From NCBI GenBank assembly GCA_019745775.1, contig JAIESR010000075.1:1-64000 (forward strand): DNA of 64,000 nucleotides, in the 5' to 3' direction. A model generated the notes under the pieces. It saw only the letters and a program-made list of their open reading frames with translations. It ran no database searches and was not told the origin of the DNA. The stretch is from Xanthobacteraceae bacterium. GTDB taxonomy: Bacteria; Pseudomonadota; Alphaproteobacteria; Rhizobiales; Xanthobacteraceae. The position numbers and the translations under genes are program-made. Shown one piece after another: positions 34,314 to 43,329 of the stretch. Every line of letters begins with the position of its first letter. Position 1 is the stretch's first letter.

Positions 34314-35591
34314 TTACGACAGCAGTTCCAGCTTGCCGCCGACCGGAATGTCCGGCGCCGGCCGGTTGGCGGTGATCACCAGCTCGAAACGGTCGCCCTT
34401 GCGCTGCCACTGGCCGGCGACCAGCGGCGTCTTGGTGACGTTCTTCACCGGCCTGCCGGTCCACTGCACATGCCCGACGATCGAGTTGTAGTTGGTGGCG
34501 ATGATCGAATCCAGGATCGCCTTCGGCTCCGGCGCCTTGGCGCGTTTGAGCACGTCGATCGCGACTTCAAACAGCGCATGCTGGAAGCCAATCGGCTGCG
34601 ACCACGGCCGCTTGGTGGCCTTCACGTAGGCCTCGGCGAGATCGCCCGCGCTCTGCCCGGTGAGGCCGGACTTGAACGGATGGTTCGGCGTCCACCACAC
34701 TTCGGTGGTGAGGCCGTTGCCGCGCGCGCCGAGCGAATTGATCACCGACGGGAACAACAGGGCCTTGCCGATGGTCACGATCTTCGGCCGGAAGCCCTGC
34801 TGCGCCGCCTGCGACCAGAAGGTCGCGAAGTCGGGCGGGATCATGTTGCCGGTGACGATCTCCGCATTCGCCGCCTTGAACGCCGCGATCTGCGCGGAAA
34901 AGTCGTTGTTCATTACCTGGTAGCGGCCCGGGTCGATCAGCTTGTAGCCGGCGGCCGCAAGCGCGGGCGGCAGGCCGAGCTTCGGATCGCCCCAGGCATT
35001 GCCGTCGGCATCGTTGGGGAAGAGGCCGGCGACGACCTTGTTGGTCGGCGCGCCGTCCCACAGCGCGAGGAACGCGGCGATCACGTCCTCCAGCCCCCAG
35101 AAGAACAGGTAGGTCCAGGTGAAGCCCTTCTTCGGGTCGCCCTTGCGGCCGAAGAAATAAGGCTGCCACGGGCAGTTGGTGCAGACGCAGGGGACCTCGT
35201 TGACCTCGGCCTGGTCGGAGACCGGATTGGTGGTGTCGGGCGTGCCGGCGGCTATCAGGAGATCGACCTTGTCGCTCAGGATCAGTTCGGATGCGACTTC
35301 GGCGGCGCGGCTGCCAGTCGACTGGCTGTCCTTCGAGACGATCTGCACCTGATAGTCGCGGCCGCCGATCTGGATACCCTTCTTCAGAAGGGCGCGCACC
35401 TGATCGATGATGAAATTGTCGGCCTCGCCGAAGCCGGCGAGCGGCCCGGTACGCGGACTGACGTGACCGATCTTGATGACGGGCCCCTGGCCGCGGGCGG
35501 CGCCCGGGCCAAGCAGGGCAGGGGCGGCAATTGCGGCGGCGCCACCCTTCACCAGCGTGCGGCGATTGATGCCGTGTCGTGTCGAGCCCAT
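34314..35591 (-). CDS. LIV-type ABC transporter substrate-binding protein
   Basis: 425 aa. The N-terminus has a twin-arginine pattern (NRRTLVKGGAAAIAAPALLG) and a cleavage region near GAARGQG. The mature part begins IKIGHVSPRTGPLAGFGEAD, the usual start of a LivK/amide-binding type 1 fold, with QIVSKDSQSTGSRAAEVASEL following. Possible Tat export suggests folding before export. First gene of the minus-strand LIV cluster that ends with a cupin gene. Confidence 0.88.
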   Translation of the reverse strand: MGSTRHGINRRTLVKGGAAAIAAPALLGPGAARGQGPVIKIGHVSPRTGPLAGFGEADNFIIDQVRALLKKGIQIGGRDYQVQIVSKDSQSTGSRAAEVASELILSDKVDLLIAAGTPDTTNPVSDQAEVNEVPCVCTNCPWQPYFFGRKGDPKKGFTWTYLFFWGLEDVIAAFLALWDGAPTNKVVAGLFPNDADGNAWGDPKLGLPPALAAAGYKLIDPGRYQVMNNDFSAQIAAFKAANAEIVTGNMIPPDFATFWSQAAQQGFRPKIVTIGKALLFPSVINSLGARGNGLTTEVWWTPNHPFKSGLTGQSAGDLAEAYVKATKRPWSQPIGFQHALFEVAIDVLKRAKAPEPKAILDSIIATNYNSIVGHVQWTGRPVKNVTKTPLVAGQWQRKGDRFELVITANRPAPDIPVGGKLELLS

Positions 35592-35619
35592 GTTCTCCCC
35601 CTGAAGCTCCCCTCCCTAA

Positions 35620-35676
35620 CCCTCCCCCGCAAGCGCGGGAGGGAAGGGTTCAGGGATTTTCGCGGGCTTTCCCGCG
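35620..35676. repeat. two hairpins in the divergent gap before a cupin gene
   Basis: An 11-bp stem with one mismatch and an AA loop (35620-35643, arm CCCTCCCCCGC) is followed by CGCGGG-CTTT-CCCGCG (35661-35676). The first resembles the hairpin at 22-47 in design. They lie upstream of the binding-protein gene on the minus strand and upstream of the small cupin gene on the plus strand. Confidence 0.55.
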
Positions 35677-35775
35677 GTTCCGGGAAAGCTTACCCGCCGC
35701 GCGGCGATCCGCAACGGCCGTCAATCAGACATTGTAAGTGGCTGAAATCTTGCTGCGTTTCGGTGGCGGCCCCCC

Positions 35776-35781
35776 TATAAT
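35776..35781 (+). promoter_or_regulatory. TATAAT -10 element upstream of a small cupin gene
   Basis: A perfect TATAAT lies 27 bp before the ATG at 35809. The best -35-like sequence, TTGCTG at 35750-35755, is 20 bp away, longer than ideal. A GGAGG 6 bases before the ATG provides the ribosome site. Confidence 0.45.
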
Positions 35782-35808
35782 GCCACGAGCTAACAGTGGA
35801 GGAATGCC

Positions 35809-36249
35809 ATGTCGCTGACCATGTTGGACAAACAGCCGGTCAAGGCGGAAAAGACGGCCTGGCCGCCGGAGATCGCGGCCGAGTTCGAGCGCGAAAAGCA
35901 GAACCCCAACGGCTGCGTCGGCCAGCGGCTGCTATCGGAGACCGATCGCGTGCGGGTCTGGGAGATCCGGCTCAAGCCCGGCCAGCGTTTCGGCTTTCAC
36001 CGCCATGTGCTCGACTATTTCTGGTCGGTGCTGACCGACGGCAAGGCGCGCGCCTATGTGAGCGACGGCTCGATGGTGGAGCACACCTATAAAGCCGGCG
36101 AGACGCGGCATGAGAGCCACGGTGCGGGCCACTTCAAGGTGCACGACCTCGCCAATATCGGCGACAGCGACCTCAACTTCATTACGGTCGAGTTCCTCGA
36201 CAGCGCCAACAAGCCGCTGCCGGTGCCGGACTCGGTGCGCGTCAAGTAA
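35809..36249 (+). CDS. small single-domain cupin protein
   Basis: 146 aa. Cupin signals are RLKPGQRFGFHRHVLDYFWSV with metal-type His residues, then EHTYKAGETRHES and GHFKVHDLANIGDSDLNFI. Start ATG at 35809 has GGAGG upstream and a TATAAT farther up. It precedes a plus-strand LIV transporter cluster by 80 bp. Such stand-alone cupins often act on, or sense, the compound carried by the neighbouring transporter. Function beyond the fold is not visible. Confidence 0.78.
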   Translation: MSLTMLDKQPVKAEKTAWPPEIAAEFEREKQNPNGCVGQRLLSETDRVRVWEIRLKPGQRFGFHRHVLDYFWSVLTDGKARAYVSDGSMVEHTYKAGETRHESHGAGHFKVHDLANIGDSDLNFITVEFLDSANKPLPVPDSVRVK

Positions 36250-36329
36250 GCCTGCCTGCTGCAACCGGCGCAGCCGCGACGCTGCGCCGGCAATAAAAAT
36301 ACGCGTCGTAGCGCAGCCATCCGGGGGGA

Positions 36330-37208
36330 ATGGTGGACATTCCATACGACCTGATTGTCAACGCGCTGGTCGCAGGCCTGCTGCTCGGCGCGTTCTATGC
36401 GGCGGTGACGGTCGGGGTCTCGATCTCGTTCGGCATCCTCGACATCGTCAACATCGCGCATCCCGGCTTCATCATCCTCGGCTCCTATCTCGCCTACATC
36501 ATCAATGCGCGGCTCGGGCTCGATCCGATCGTGGCCAGCCTGCTGATGCTGCCGGTGTTCTATGCGCTCGGCGCCCTGGTCTATCAGGTCTACTACCAGT
36601 CGTTCGAAAAGCGCGGGCAGGATGCGCTGCGCGGCCTGGCGTTCTTCTTCGGGCTCCTGTTCGTCACCGAGATCGTGCTGGTGCTGGTGTTCGGCGTCGA
36701 CTACCGCTACGTGCACGCGTCCTACATCGGCCCGAGCTGGAACATCGGCATCGTCGACCTGCCGCTGCGCATGCTGGTGCCGTGCCTGGTCGCGCTCGCG
36801 CTGGTCGCGGCGCTGCAGGTCTTCCTCACCAAGACCTTCATCGGCCGTGCCATCATGGGCGTGGCGCAGGATCAGCTCGCCTTGCAGCTGATGGCGGCGT
36901 CGCCGACGCGCATCAAGCGCACGGCGTTCGCGATCTCGATCGCCACCTGTGCCATCGCCGGCGCTTTGCTCATCATCATCCAGCCGGTCGAGCCCTCGGT
37001 CGGCCGGGAATATATCGGGCGGGTGTTTGCGATCTGCGTGCTCGGCGGGCTCGGCAGTCTTCCCGGCACGCTGATCGGCGCGATGATGCTCGGCATCCTC
37101 GAGAGCTTCACGTCGACCTTCTACGGGCCATCCTGGGCGCCGGCGGTCGCGTTCGGCGTGCTGCTGTTGGTTCTGGCATTCAGGCCGTCCGGCCTGTTCG
37201 GACGATAG
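36330..37208 (+). CDS. LIV-type ABC transporter permease (LivH-like), second cluster
   Basis: 292 aa membrane protein. N-terminal LVAGLLLGAFYAAVTVGVSI and SFGILDIVNIAHPGFIILG match LivH, as does the cytoplasmic loop GRAIMGVAQDQLALQLMAAS. ATG at 36330 or GTG one codon later; GGGGGG is adjacent. First gene of four (H, M, G, F) in close succession on this strand. No binding-protein gene directly precedes it; a LivK-type gene lies at 41983-43248 on the other strand and might serve it. Confidence 0.91.
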   Translation: MVDIPYDLIVNALVAGLLLGAFYAAVTVGVSISFGILDIVNIAHPGFIILGSYLAYIINARLGLDPIVASLLMLPVFYALGALVYQVYYQSFEKRGQDALRGLAFFFGLLFVTEIVLVLVFGVDYRYVHASYIGPSWNIGIVDLPLRMLVPCLVALALVAALQVFLTKTFIGRAIMGVAQDQLALQLMAASPTRIKRTAFAISIATCAIAGALLIIIQPVEPSVGREYIGRVFAICVLGGLGSLPGTLIGAMMLGILESFTSTFYGPSWAPAVAFGVLLLVLAFRPSGLFGR

Positions 37209-37219
37209 GACGGCGGCCC

Positions 37220-38161
37220 GTGAAATCATCGACATTCGCCTTGGTCTGCGTCGTGGTCGCTGCGCTCGTCTTTGCGGCATTGCGCTGGTACGGCAACGAA
37301 TACCTGTTCTTCGCCGGCTATGTGGTGTTGCAGTTCATCGTGCTGGCAACCGCCTGGAACATCCTCGGCGGCTACACCGGCTACGTGAACTTCGGATCAG
37401 CGGCGTTCTTCGCGGTCGGCGCCTATTCGTCGATCTTCTTCCACAAGACCTTTCCGCTGCCGATCCCGGTGCTGATCGTGATCGGCGGGGTCTTCGCCGG
37501 CCTGGTCGGCCTCGGCATGGGCTATCTGACGTTGCGGCTGCGCGGCGCCTTCTTCGCCATCGGCACGCTGGCGCTCGCAGTCGTCTTACAGACCATCATC
37601 ACCAACTGGACCTATCTCGGCGGCTCGCGCGGCGCCTATGTCATCCGGCCGGACGAAATCGCGTTGGTCGGGCCGTATGTGCAATATCTGTTTCTCCTGA
37701 TGCTGGGGTTGGCGGTGATCGCGATCATGGTCGCGCGCGGCATCGAGCACTCGCAGCTCGGCTACGGCTTCGCGACGATCCGCGACGACGAGCTGGCCGC
37801 CGAAGCCTCCGGCGTGCCCACCCTAAAGCTCAAGCTGATCGCCACGACGATCTCCGGCGCGTTGATGGGCATGGCCGGCGCGCCGTTCCCGTATTATCTC
37901 GGCTATGTGCAGCCGGGCACGGTGTTCGGTCTCGAATATGCGGTGAACTCGATCGCGATGCCGATGATCGGCGGCACTACGAGCTGGGTCGGCCCGCTGA
38001 TCGGGGCGATCCTGCTGGCGTCGTTGCAGCAATGGGCGACGGTGAAGTTCTCCTCGGAGCTCGGCGTGCTGTTCGTCGGCGTGCTGCTGGTCGTGTTCGT
38101 GGTGCTGGCGCCCAAGGGCATCGTGGGCCTGGTCGAAGGCTGGCGGCGAGGGAAGGTTTGA
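37220..38161 (+). CDS. LIV-type ABC transporter permease (LivM-like), second cluster
   Basis: 313 aa from a GTG at 37220 (VKSSTFALVCVVVAALVF), 11 bp after the livH-like stop, with AGGA upstream. The same frame is open far upstream but there overlaps the preceding gene. Segments ATAWNILGGYTGYVNFGSAAFF and GYGFATIRDDELAAEASGV are LivM hallmarks. About nine helices. Confidence 0.9.
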   Translation: MKSSTFALVCVVVAALVFAALRWYGNEYLFFAGYVVLQFIVLATAWNILGGYTGYVNFGSAAFFAVGAYSSIFFHKTFPLPIPVLIVIGGVFAGLVGLGMGYLTLRLRGAFFAIGTLALAVVLQTIITNWTYLGGSRGAYVIRPDEIALVGPYVQYLFLLMLGLAVIAIMVARGIEHSQLGYGFATIRDDELAAEASGVPTLKLKLIATTISGALMGMAGAPFPYYLGYVQPGTVFGLEYAVNSIAMPMIGGTTSWVGPLIGAILLASLQQWATVKFSSELGVLFVGVLLVVFVVLAPKGIVGLVEGWRRGKV

Positions 38162-38163
38162 GA

Positions 38164-38901
38164 ATGACCGCGCCGCTGCTCGAAATCTCAGGTCTCGGCA
38201 AGCGCTTCGGCGGCTTTGTCGCGCTCGACGGGATCGATCTTGCGGTCGCCGAGGGCGAGCGCGTCGGATTGATCGGCCCGAACGGCTCCGGCAAGTCGAC
38301 GCTCGTCAACTGCATCTGCGGCACCCTCACCAATGAAGTCGGCAGCGTCCGCTTCGCCGGTGAATCCATGAGCGGCCTGCAGGCGCACCAGCGCACCCAT
38401 CGCGGCCTGGCGCGCAGCTTCCAGCTGCCGCGGCCGTTTACGAGCCTGACCGTCGCCGGCAATCTGCGGGTGCCGCTGGTCTATACCGTCAACGCGCGGC
38501 GCGGCACGCATCTCTCCAACGCGGAGATGGACGCGCGCTGTGCGGAGCTCCTCCAGCTTGTCGGCCTGGCCGAGAAGGCGGACCATTTCTCGCGCGACCT
38601 CACGCAGGTCGAGATGCGCAAGCTCGAGCTGGCGCGGGCGATGGCGGCGGAGCCAAAACTCCTGATCGCCGACGAAGCCATGGCCGGGCTGTCGCAGGCC
38701 GAGGTCGCTGACATCGTCGCGCTGCTGATCGACCTCAACAAGCGCGGCATCACCATCATCCTGATCGAGCACATCATGCGCGCGGTGATGAGCTTCTCGC
38801 AGCGGCTGGTGGTGCTGGTGTCGGGCAAGAAGATCGCCGACGGCAAGCCCGACGTCGTGATCGCCAACCCCGAGGTGGAGAGGGCGTATCTTGGCCAGTA
38901 G
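38164..38901 (+). CDS. LIV-type ABC transporter ATP-binding protein (LivG-like), second cluster
   Basis: 245 aa from the ATG at 38164, 2 bp past the livM-like stop. Walker A GPNGSGKSTLVN, the insert THRGLARSFQLPRPF, Walker B KLLIADEAMAGL, and the switch region ITIILIEHIMRAV. The Walker B Asp-Glu pair is intact. Ends 11 bases inside the next gene. Confidence 0.92.
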   Translation: MTAPLLEISGLGKRFGGFVALDGIDLAVAEGERVGLIGPNGSGKSTLVNCICGTLTNEVGSVRFAGESMSGLQAHQRTHRGLARSFQLPRPFTSLTVAGNLRVPLVYTVNARRGTHLSNAEMDARCAELLQLVGLAEKADHFSRDLTQVEMRKLELARAMAAEPKLLIADEAMAGLSQAEVADIVALLIDLNKRGITIILIEHIMRAVMSFSQRLVVLVSGKKIADGKPDVVIANPEVERAYLGQ

Positions 38902-39622
38902 CCTGACCATCGAGAACGTCGACGCCGCCTACGGCTCGGTGCGCGTGCTCGAGGGCGTCTCGATGACCGTCAACGCCGGCGAGACCGTGGTGCTGCTCGG
39001 CACCAATGGCAACGGCAAGTCGACGCTGATGAAATGCGTGATGGGGATCGTGCGGCCGAAGAGCGGCCGCATCGTCGTCGAGATCGACGGCGAGAAGCAC
39101 GATCTCGCCGGCATGGCGACCGAGCAGATCGTCGATCTCGGCATCGCGCTGGTGCCGGAGGGGAGGCGGCTGTTCCCGCGGCTGACGGTCGAGGAGAACC
39201 TCTTGCTCGGCGCGTTCCGCCGCAAGGCGCGCGCCGAGATCAACACCAATCTCGCGTTCTGCTTCGAATGCTTCCCGCGGCTCGCCGAGCGAAAATCGCA
39301 GCTCGCCGGCTCGATGAGCGGCGGCGAGCAGCAGATGCTCGCGCTTGCGCGCGCGCTGATGCTGGCGCCGCGGCTCCTTCTGATCGACGAGCCGTCGGTC
39401 GGGCTGGCGCCGGTGCTGGTGAGCCGCACCATCGAGAAGATCAAGGAGCTCAAGGACCGGTACAAGCTCACGGTGCTGATGGCGGAGCAGAACTTCCCGC
39501 AGGCGCTGCGCATCGCCGACCGCGGCTATGTGATCGTGCATGGCCAGATCGCATTCGAGGGCCGCTCGGTCGATGAGCTCAACAACAACGATCTGATCAA
39601 GAGGTTTTATCTCGGGCTATAA
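38891..39622 (+). CDS. LIV-type ABC transporter ATP-binding protein (LivF-like), second cluster
   Basis: 243 aa starting with TTG at 38891, within the end of the livG-like gene. Walker A GTNGNGKSTLMK, signature MSGGEQQM, Walker B RLLLIDEPSVGLAP, and LTVLMAEQNFPQA. TTG is the only start that gives the expected N-terminus (LTIENVDAAYGS). Completes the H-M-G-F set. Confidence 0.91.
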   Translation: MASSLTIENVDAAYGSVRVLEGVSMTVNAGETVVLLGTNGNGKSTLMKCVMGIVRPKSGRIVVEIDGEKHDLAGMATEQIVDLGIALVPEGRRLFPRLTVEENLLLGAFRRKARAEINTNLAFCFECFPRLAERKSQLAGSMSGGEQQMLALARALMLAPRLLLIDEPSVGLAPVLVSRTIEKIKELKDRYKLTVLMAEQNFPQALRIADRGYVIVHGQIAFEGRSVDELNNNDLIKRFYLGL

Positions 39623-39636
39623 CAAATCTCTCCATC

Positions 39637-39734
39637 GTCATTCCGGAAGCTGCGAAGCAGCTGTCCGGAATCCATGGTTCCGAGAGATGGATTCCAGGCG
39701 CCGGCCATCCATGGATGGCCGGCCCCGGAATGAC
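39637..39734. repeat. palindromic element with a 24-bp perfect inner palindrome
   Basis: GTCATTCCGG (39637-39646) and CCGGAATGAC (39725-39734) form terminal inverted repeats. Inside, 39700-39723 is a perfect 12+12 palindrome (half-site GCCGGCCATCCA) and 39642-39670 holds a CCGGAAGCTG/CAGCTGTCCGG pair. It lies between the livF-like gene and a TctC gene. Class differs in its end sequence from the CATCCTGAGG elements. Confidence 0.75.
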
Positions 39735-39760
39735 AAAGAGAGGGAAGAGGGAAGACGCCG

Positions 39761-40729
39761 ATGAAGCGTTCGATAACAACAATTCTGCTTTTGCTGGCCG
39801 CTGCCGTTGCGTTCGCCGGTGCGGCGCCGGCCCAACAATATCCCAGCAAGCCGGTGCGCCTGGTGGTCGGCTTCGCCGCCGGCAGCGGCCCCGATATCAT
39901 CGCGCGCGCCGTCGGCGCGCAGCTCGGTAGCGACCTCGGGCATAATTTCTTTGTCGAGAACCGTCTGGGCGCCAACGGCACGATCGCGGCGAAGGCGGTC
40001 GCGGATGCAGCGCCCGACGGCTATACGCTGCTCTACACCAGCTCCGGGTTCGCGACCACGCCGTACATCTATCGGAAGGCCGCGTTCGACGTGCTGCGCG
40101 ATTTCACGCCTATCGCAACCGGCGGGATCCTCGACGGCTACGTGCTGGTGGTCAATCCAGCGTTGCCGATCAAGTCGGTGCCCGACCTGATTGCCTATGC
40201 CAAGGCCAACCGCGTGCTCTACGGCTCGCCCGGCGTCGGCAATCTGCTTCACATCGTGACGGAGCTGTTCAACCTCAGGGCCGGCATCAAGCTGGAGCAT
40301 GTGCCGTATCGCGGCGCGTCGGATGTCATCAACGCCTTGTTGCAGGGTAGCATTCAGGTCGCATTCCTGACGCCGGCAACCACCGTCGCGCTGATCCAGG
40401 AAGGCAAGCTGCGCGCGATCGGGTTCAATGGCCGCAGGCCGTTTCCCGAACTGCCGGACGTGCCCCTGGTCAGCGCGTCGGTGCCCTCCAATCCCCCGTC
40501 GAGCACGTGGGGCATCTTCTTCGCGCCGGCAAAAACGCCCACGCCGATCGTGGACAAGCTCAACGGCGCGATCCGGCATGCGTTGACGGTGCCGGCGGTC
40601 TCCAATGTGGTCGAGAAATCGGGCTACATTCCCGACGGGCGGACCGCCGCGCAGACGGCGGCATTCTTCCGCCAGGAAGTCGCGAATATGGGCGAGGCGG
40701 TGAAGGCCGCCGGTATCGAACCGAACTGA
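39761..40729 (+). CDS. TctC (Bug) family substrate-binding protein
   Basis: 322 aa with a signal peptide (TTILLLLAAAVAFAGAAPA) and the Bug core QYPSKPVRLVVGFAAGSGPD, then VENRLGANGTIAAKAVADA, DGYTLLYTSSGF and VPYRGASDVINALLQG. ATG at 39761 with GGGAAGA upstream. Follows the second LIV cluster and is followed after 24 bp by a hydrolase gene. Solitary, with no TctAB. Confidence 0.9.
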   Translation: MKRSITTILLLLAAAVAFAGAAPAQQYPSKPVRLVVGFAAGSGPDIIARAVGAQLGSDLGHNFFVENRLGANGTIAAKAVADAAPDGYTLLYTSSGFATTPYIYRKAAFDVLRDFTPIATGGILDGYVLVVNPALPIKSVPDLIAYAKANRVLYGSPGVGNLLHIVTELFNLRAGIKLEHVPYRGASDVINALLQGSIQVAFLTPATTVALIQEGKLRAIGFNGRRPFPELPDVPLVSASVPSNPPSSTWGIFFAPAKTPTPIVDKLNGAIRHALTVPAVSNVVEKSGYIPDGRTAAQTAAFFRQEVANMGEAVKAAGIEPN

Positions 40730-40753
40730 TCTTCAAAGAAAAAGGTGCAACCC

Positions 40754-41611
40754 ATGCCTTATGCAAATGTCGGCGGCGTCGCCCTCAACTACGAAATCCT
40801 CGGTCCCGGTTCCGGTCCGGCGATGGCGCTTTCGCCCGGCGGGCGCAATCCATATCAGCACATCATGCCGATCGCCAAGGAGATGGCGGCGAACGGCTAT
40901 CGCGTGCTGCTGCACGACCGGCGCAATTGCGGCGCGTCGGACGTGTCGTTTGATGCGACGCGCTCGGAATACGAGGTGTGGGCCGACGATCTCGACGAAC
41001 TGCTCAGGCAGTTCGACATGGCGCCGGCGATCATCGGCGGCAGCTCGTCGGGGGCACGGCTCGCGCTGACCTTTGCGCTGCGCCACCCGAAGTCGCTGCG
41101 CGCGCTGATCCTGTGGCGCGTCACCGGCGGCGGCTTCGCGGTGAAGCGGCTCGCCGAGCGTTACTACGACCAGTATGTGCGCCTGGCGGGCGAGGGCGGC
41201 ATGGCGGCGGTCTGCGCCGAGGAGCATTTCGCCGAGCTGATCCGCAAGCGGCCGGTGAACCGCGACAAGCTGATGGCCTATGATCCCAACGAGTTCATCC
41301 GGATCATGCGGGCCTGGCGCGCGCCGTTCGTCGCCGGCGCGGAGCTGCCGCTGATCGGCACCAGCGAGAGCGACTTGCGCTCGATCCGCGTGCCGACCTG
41401 CATCATCCCGGGCAATGATCTTACCCACGACAGCAAGACCGGCGAGCACGCCGCTCGGCTCATGCCGGATTGCGAGGTAGCGAGCCTCGGGCTCGTGGAT
41501 CAGGACGTCGACATCGTTCCGGCCGAGGAATGGTACAAGATGGCCGACAAGATCGCGGCGATCTTTGCCGATTTCCTGGCGCGCAAGCTGCGGCAGAAAG
41601 TAGCCGTGTAG
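40754..41611 (+). CDS. alpha/beta-hydrolase
   Basis: 285 aa from an ATG at 40754 with AAGGTG upstream; a GTG three codons earlier is less likely. Segments are VALNYEILGPGSGPAMALSPGG, LLHDRRNCGASD, the nucleophile elbow IIGGSSSGARLA (GxSxG, central Ser), and a final segment with Asp and His candidates. Acts on an ester, lactone or C-C bond substrate that cannot be told. Cotranscribed with the TctC gene, so its substrate may be what that protein imports. Confidence 0.86.
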   Translation: MPYANVGGVALNYEILGPGSGPAMALSPGGRNPYQHIMPIAKEMAANGYRVLLHDRRNCGASDVSFDATRSEYEVWADDLDELLRQFDMAPAIIGGSSSGARLALTFALRHPKSLRALILWRVTGGGFAVKRLAERYYDQYVRLAGEGGMAAVCAEEHFAELIRKRPVNRDKLMAYDPNEFIRIMRAWRAPFVAGAELPLIGTSESDLRSIRVPTCIIPGNDLTHDSKTGEHAARLMPDCEVASLGLVDQDVDIVPAEEWYKMADKIAAIFADFLARKLRQKVAV

Positions 41612-41699
41612 GGTGGGTTGAGCGGAAGCGAAACCCACCGGCTGAATGTGCCGCAAGTTCTGCGGTGGGTTACGGCGCTGTGCGCCTAACCCACCCTAC
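41608..41699. repeat. nested palindrome, GTAGGGTGGGTT type (copy 1)
   Basis: GTAGGGTGGGTT (41608-41619) and AACCCACCCTAC (41688-41699) are perfect inverted ends; the left end includes the hydrolase stop codon. Inside are AACCCACCG (41632-41640) and CGGTGGGTT (41663-41671), an inner inverted pair. Same plan as the next copy and the elements at 46310 and 51086. Confidence 0.75.
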
Positions 41700-41745
41700 G
41701 GAACGCTGAAACGCAAAGTGCCGCAAGTGGCGACGGTGTAGCCGT

Positions 41746-41906
41746 GTAGGGTGGGTTAGCGCCCTGAGAGCGTTCGCGTTCATTCTCGACGGCCGATGGG
41801 CGCGTAACCCACCAAGAGCTTTGCGGCACGTTTAGATGGTGGGTTACGCGCCCATCACCCGTCGGAGATAAGCGTCAACGTTCTTGCGGGCGCTAACCCA
41901 CCCTAC
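41746..41906. repeat. nested palindrome, GTAGGGTGGGTTAGCGC type (copy 2)
   Basis: Perfect 19-bp outer inverted repeats (GTAGGGTGGGTTAGCGCCC at 41746-41764, complement at 41888-41906) enclose perfect 19-bp inner ones (GATGGGCGCGTAACCCACC at 41795-41813, complement at 41838-41856). The stretch 41612-41982 contains no gene and consists mainly of these two elements. Confidence 0.8.
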
Positions 41907-41982
41907 AGTTTTGGCGCGCGGAACAAGAAAAAGCGCCGCGCGGCCTCCCGCGCGGCGCCGATCCGAACCCGGCGTCGGATCT

Positions 41983-43248
41983 TTATGCTCTCGCCTTTTC
42001 GTAGGGGTAGATCACGCTGCCCGCGGCATAGTCGGACGGATCGACCACGACCTGGTTTTCGATTCCCTTGAACTGGGAGGGATCGTTGTTCTTGATGCCG
42101 CGGAACTGAACCTGCAGTACCCGCGACTCCGCCCACTCGCCGTCCTTGCCGAACCTGATGTCGCCGTACACCGTCTTAAACGTGTTCTTGCGGATGTACT
42201 CGCCGAGCGCGGCGTCGTTGAGGCCCTTGGTGGCCGTGATCGCCTGCTCCAGCACTTGGTACTGGGCGTAGGCCGGCGGCGCCATGTAGTAGCCGAACGG
42301 GTCGATGCCTTCGGCGGGCGCGCGCTTCTGGTACTGGGCCAGCATCTCGTTGATGCCGGGGTAGTTCATCTTCGGCACCGGCAGCCAGAAGTCGTAGTTG
42401 ACCCAGCCGTTCAGCAGCGGGCCGAGCTGCGCCTTGATCGAGGTGTTCTGCGGGCCGACCATGGCGCCGCCGATCATCTTCGGACGGAAATTGATCTCGT
42501 TGACGGCGCGGACGATGCCGACCGAATCCGGCGGGTAGGAGCAGACGACCACGAGATCCGGATTGGTGGCCGCGATCGCGCGCACGATCGGCGCGTAATC
42601 GGTGGTGTTGGGCGGATAGCGTCGATCGTAGACGATCTTTAGGCCGGCTTTCTTGGCGTTCTCGCGCGCCCCGTCCGCGGCGTTGAGCGAGAACTCGGCA
42701 TCCGCCGCGACGATGGCAACGGTGGTGGGCCGCGGATTCTGCTTCATCGCCAGATCGATGAAACCCTTGGTGAAGGACGGCTTCGGGTCCGGACCGGACG
42801 GGATGATCACGAAATAGTTCGGATAGTGGAACTCCGAATTGACGCCCAGCCCGAGCAGGCCGATGAGCAGCTTCTTGCGCTGCATGGCGATCGGCAGCGT
42901 CGGCGCCAGCGGCACCGTGGCGTAACCGCCCATGATCAGATCGACTTTCTCGACATCGAGCAGCTGGGTGTAGATGCCGGGGATGGTCGAGGGATTGCTC
43001 TGGTCGTCGCGGAAGATCACCTGCACCTTGCGGCCGAGCAATCCGCCGCGCGCATTGACGTCCTCTTCCCAAAGCTTGATTGCGAGGAGCGACGACTTGC
43101 CGTTCGGCCCAAGGCCGCCGGTCATCGCCATGCTGGAGCCGATCTTGATCGGGGCGGTCTGCCCGATCACCGTCGTTGAGAATGCCGGAGCCGCCAAGGC
43201 GGCGAGGCCGAGCTTGCCGGCGGTGCGGCGCGTCATCAGTCGCTTCAT
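41983..43248 (-). CDS. LIV-type ABC transporter substrate-binding protein
   Basis: 421 aa from the ATG at 43248, placed 9 bases after GGGAGG; an ATG three codons earlier abuts that site. Twin-arginine-like N-terminus (MTRRTAGKLGLAALAAPAF), then IKIGSSMAMTGGLGPNGKSSL, the type 1 binding-fold start, and IFRDDQSNPSTIPGIYTQLL. A periplasmic ligand binder. It lies alone on the minus strand and may supply the plus-strand H-M-G-F transporter 2.3 kb away or another system. Confidence 0.88.
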   Translation of the reverse strand: MKRLMTRRTAGKLGLAALAAPAFSTTVIGQTAPIKIGSSMAMTGGLGPNGKSSLLAIKLWEEDVNARGGLLGRKVQVIFRDDQSNPSTIPGIYTQLLDVEKVDLIMGGYATVPLAPTLPIAMQRKKLLIGLLGLGVNSEFHYPNYFVIIPSGPDPKPSFTKGFIDLAMKQNPRPTTVAIVAADAEFSLNAADGARENAKKAGLKIVYDRRYPPNTTDYAPIVRAIAATNPDLVVVCSYPPDSVGIVRAVNEINFRPKMIGGAMVGPQNTSIKAQLGPLLNGWVNYDFWLPVPKMNYPGINEMLAQYQKRAPAEGIDPFGYYMAPPAYAQYQVLEQAITATKGLNDAALGEYIRKNTFKTVYGDIRFGKDGEWAESRVLQVQFRGIKNNDPSQFKGIENQVVVDPSDYAAGSVIYPYEKARA

Positions 43249-43329
43249 ACGGAGCATCCTCCCTGGACCTGAACTGGTTTCTTGCGAGTTTAGGATGTTT
43301 CGGGAGGCCGGGAAAAGCCCCGAATTAAG

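Noticed and set aside
36110-38161. A 683-codon frame that would fuse a long N-terminal region to the LivM-like permease
   Set aside because: Its first two thirds overlap the cupin and livH-like genes out of frame and have no motif. The permease starts at the GTG at 37220.
41608-41906. CRISPR array
   Set aside because: The repeats are inverted and nested, with no regular direct spacing and no cas genes.
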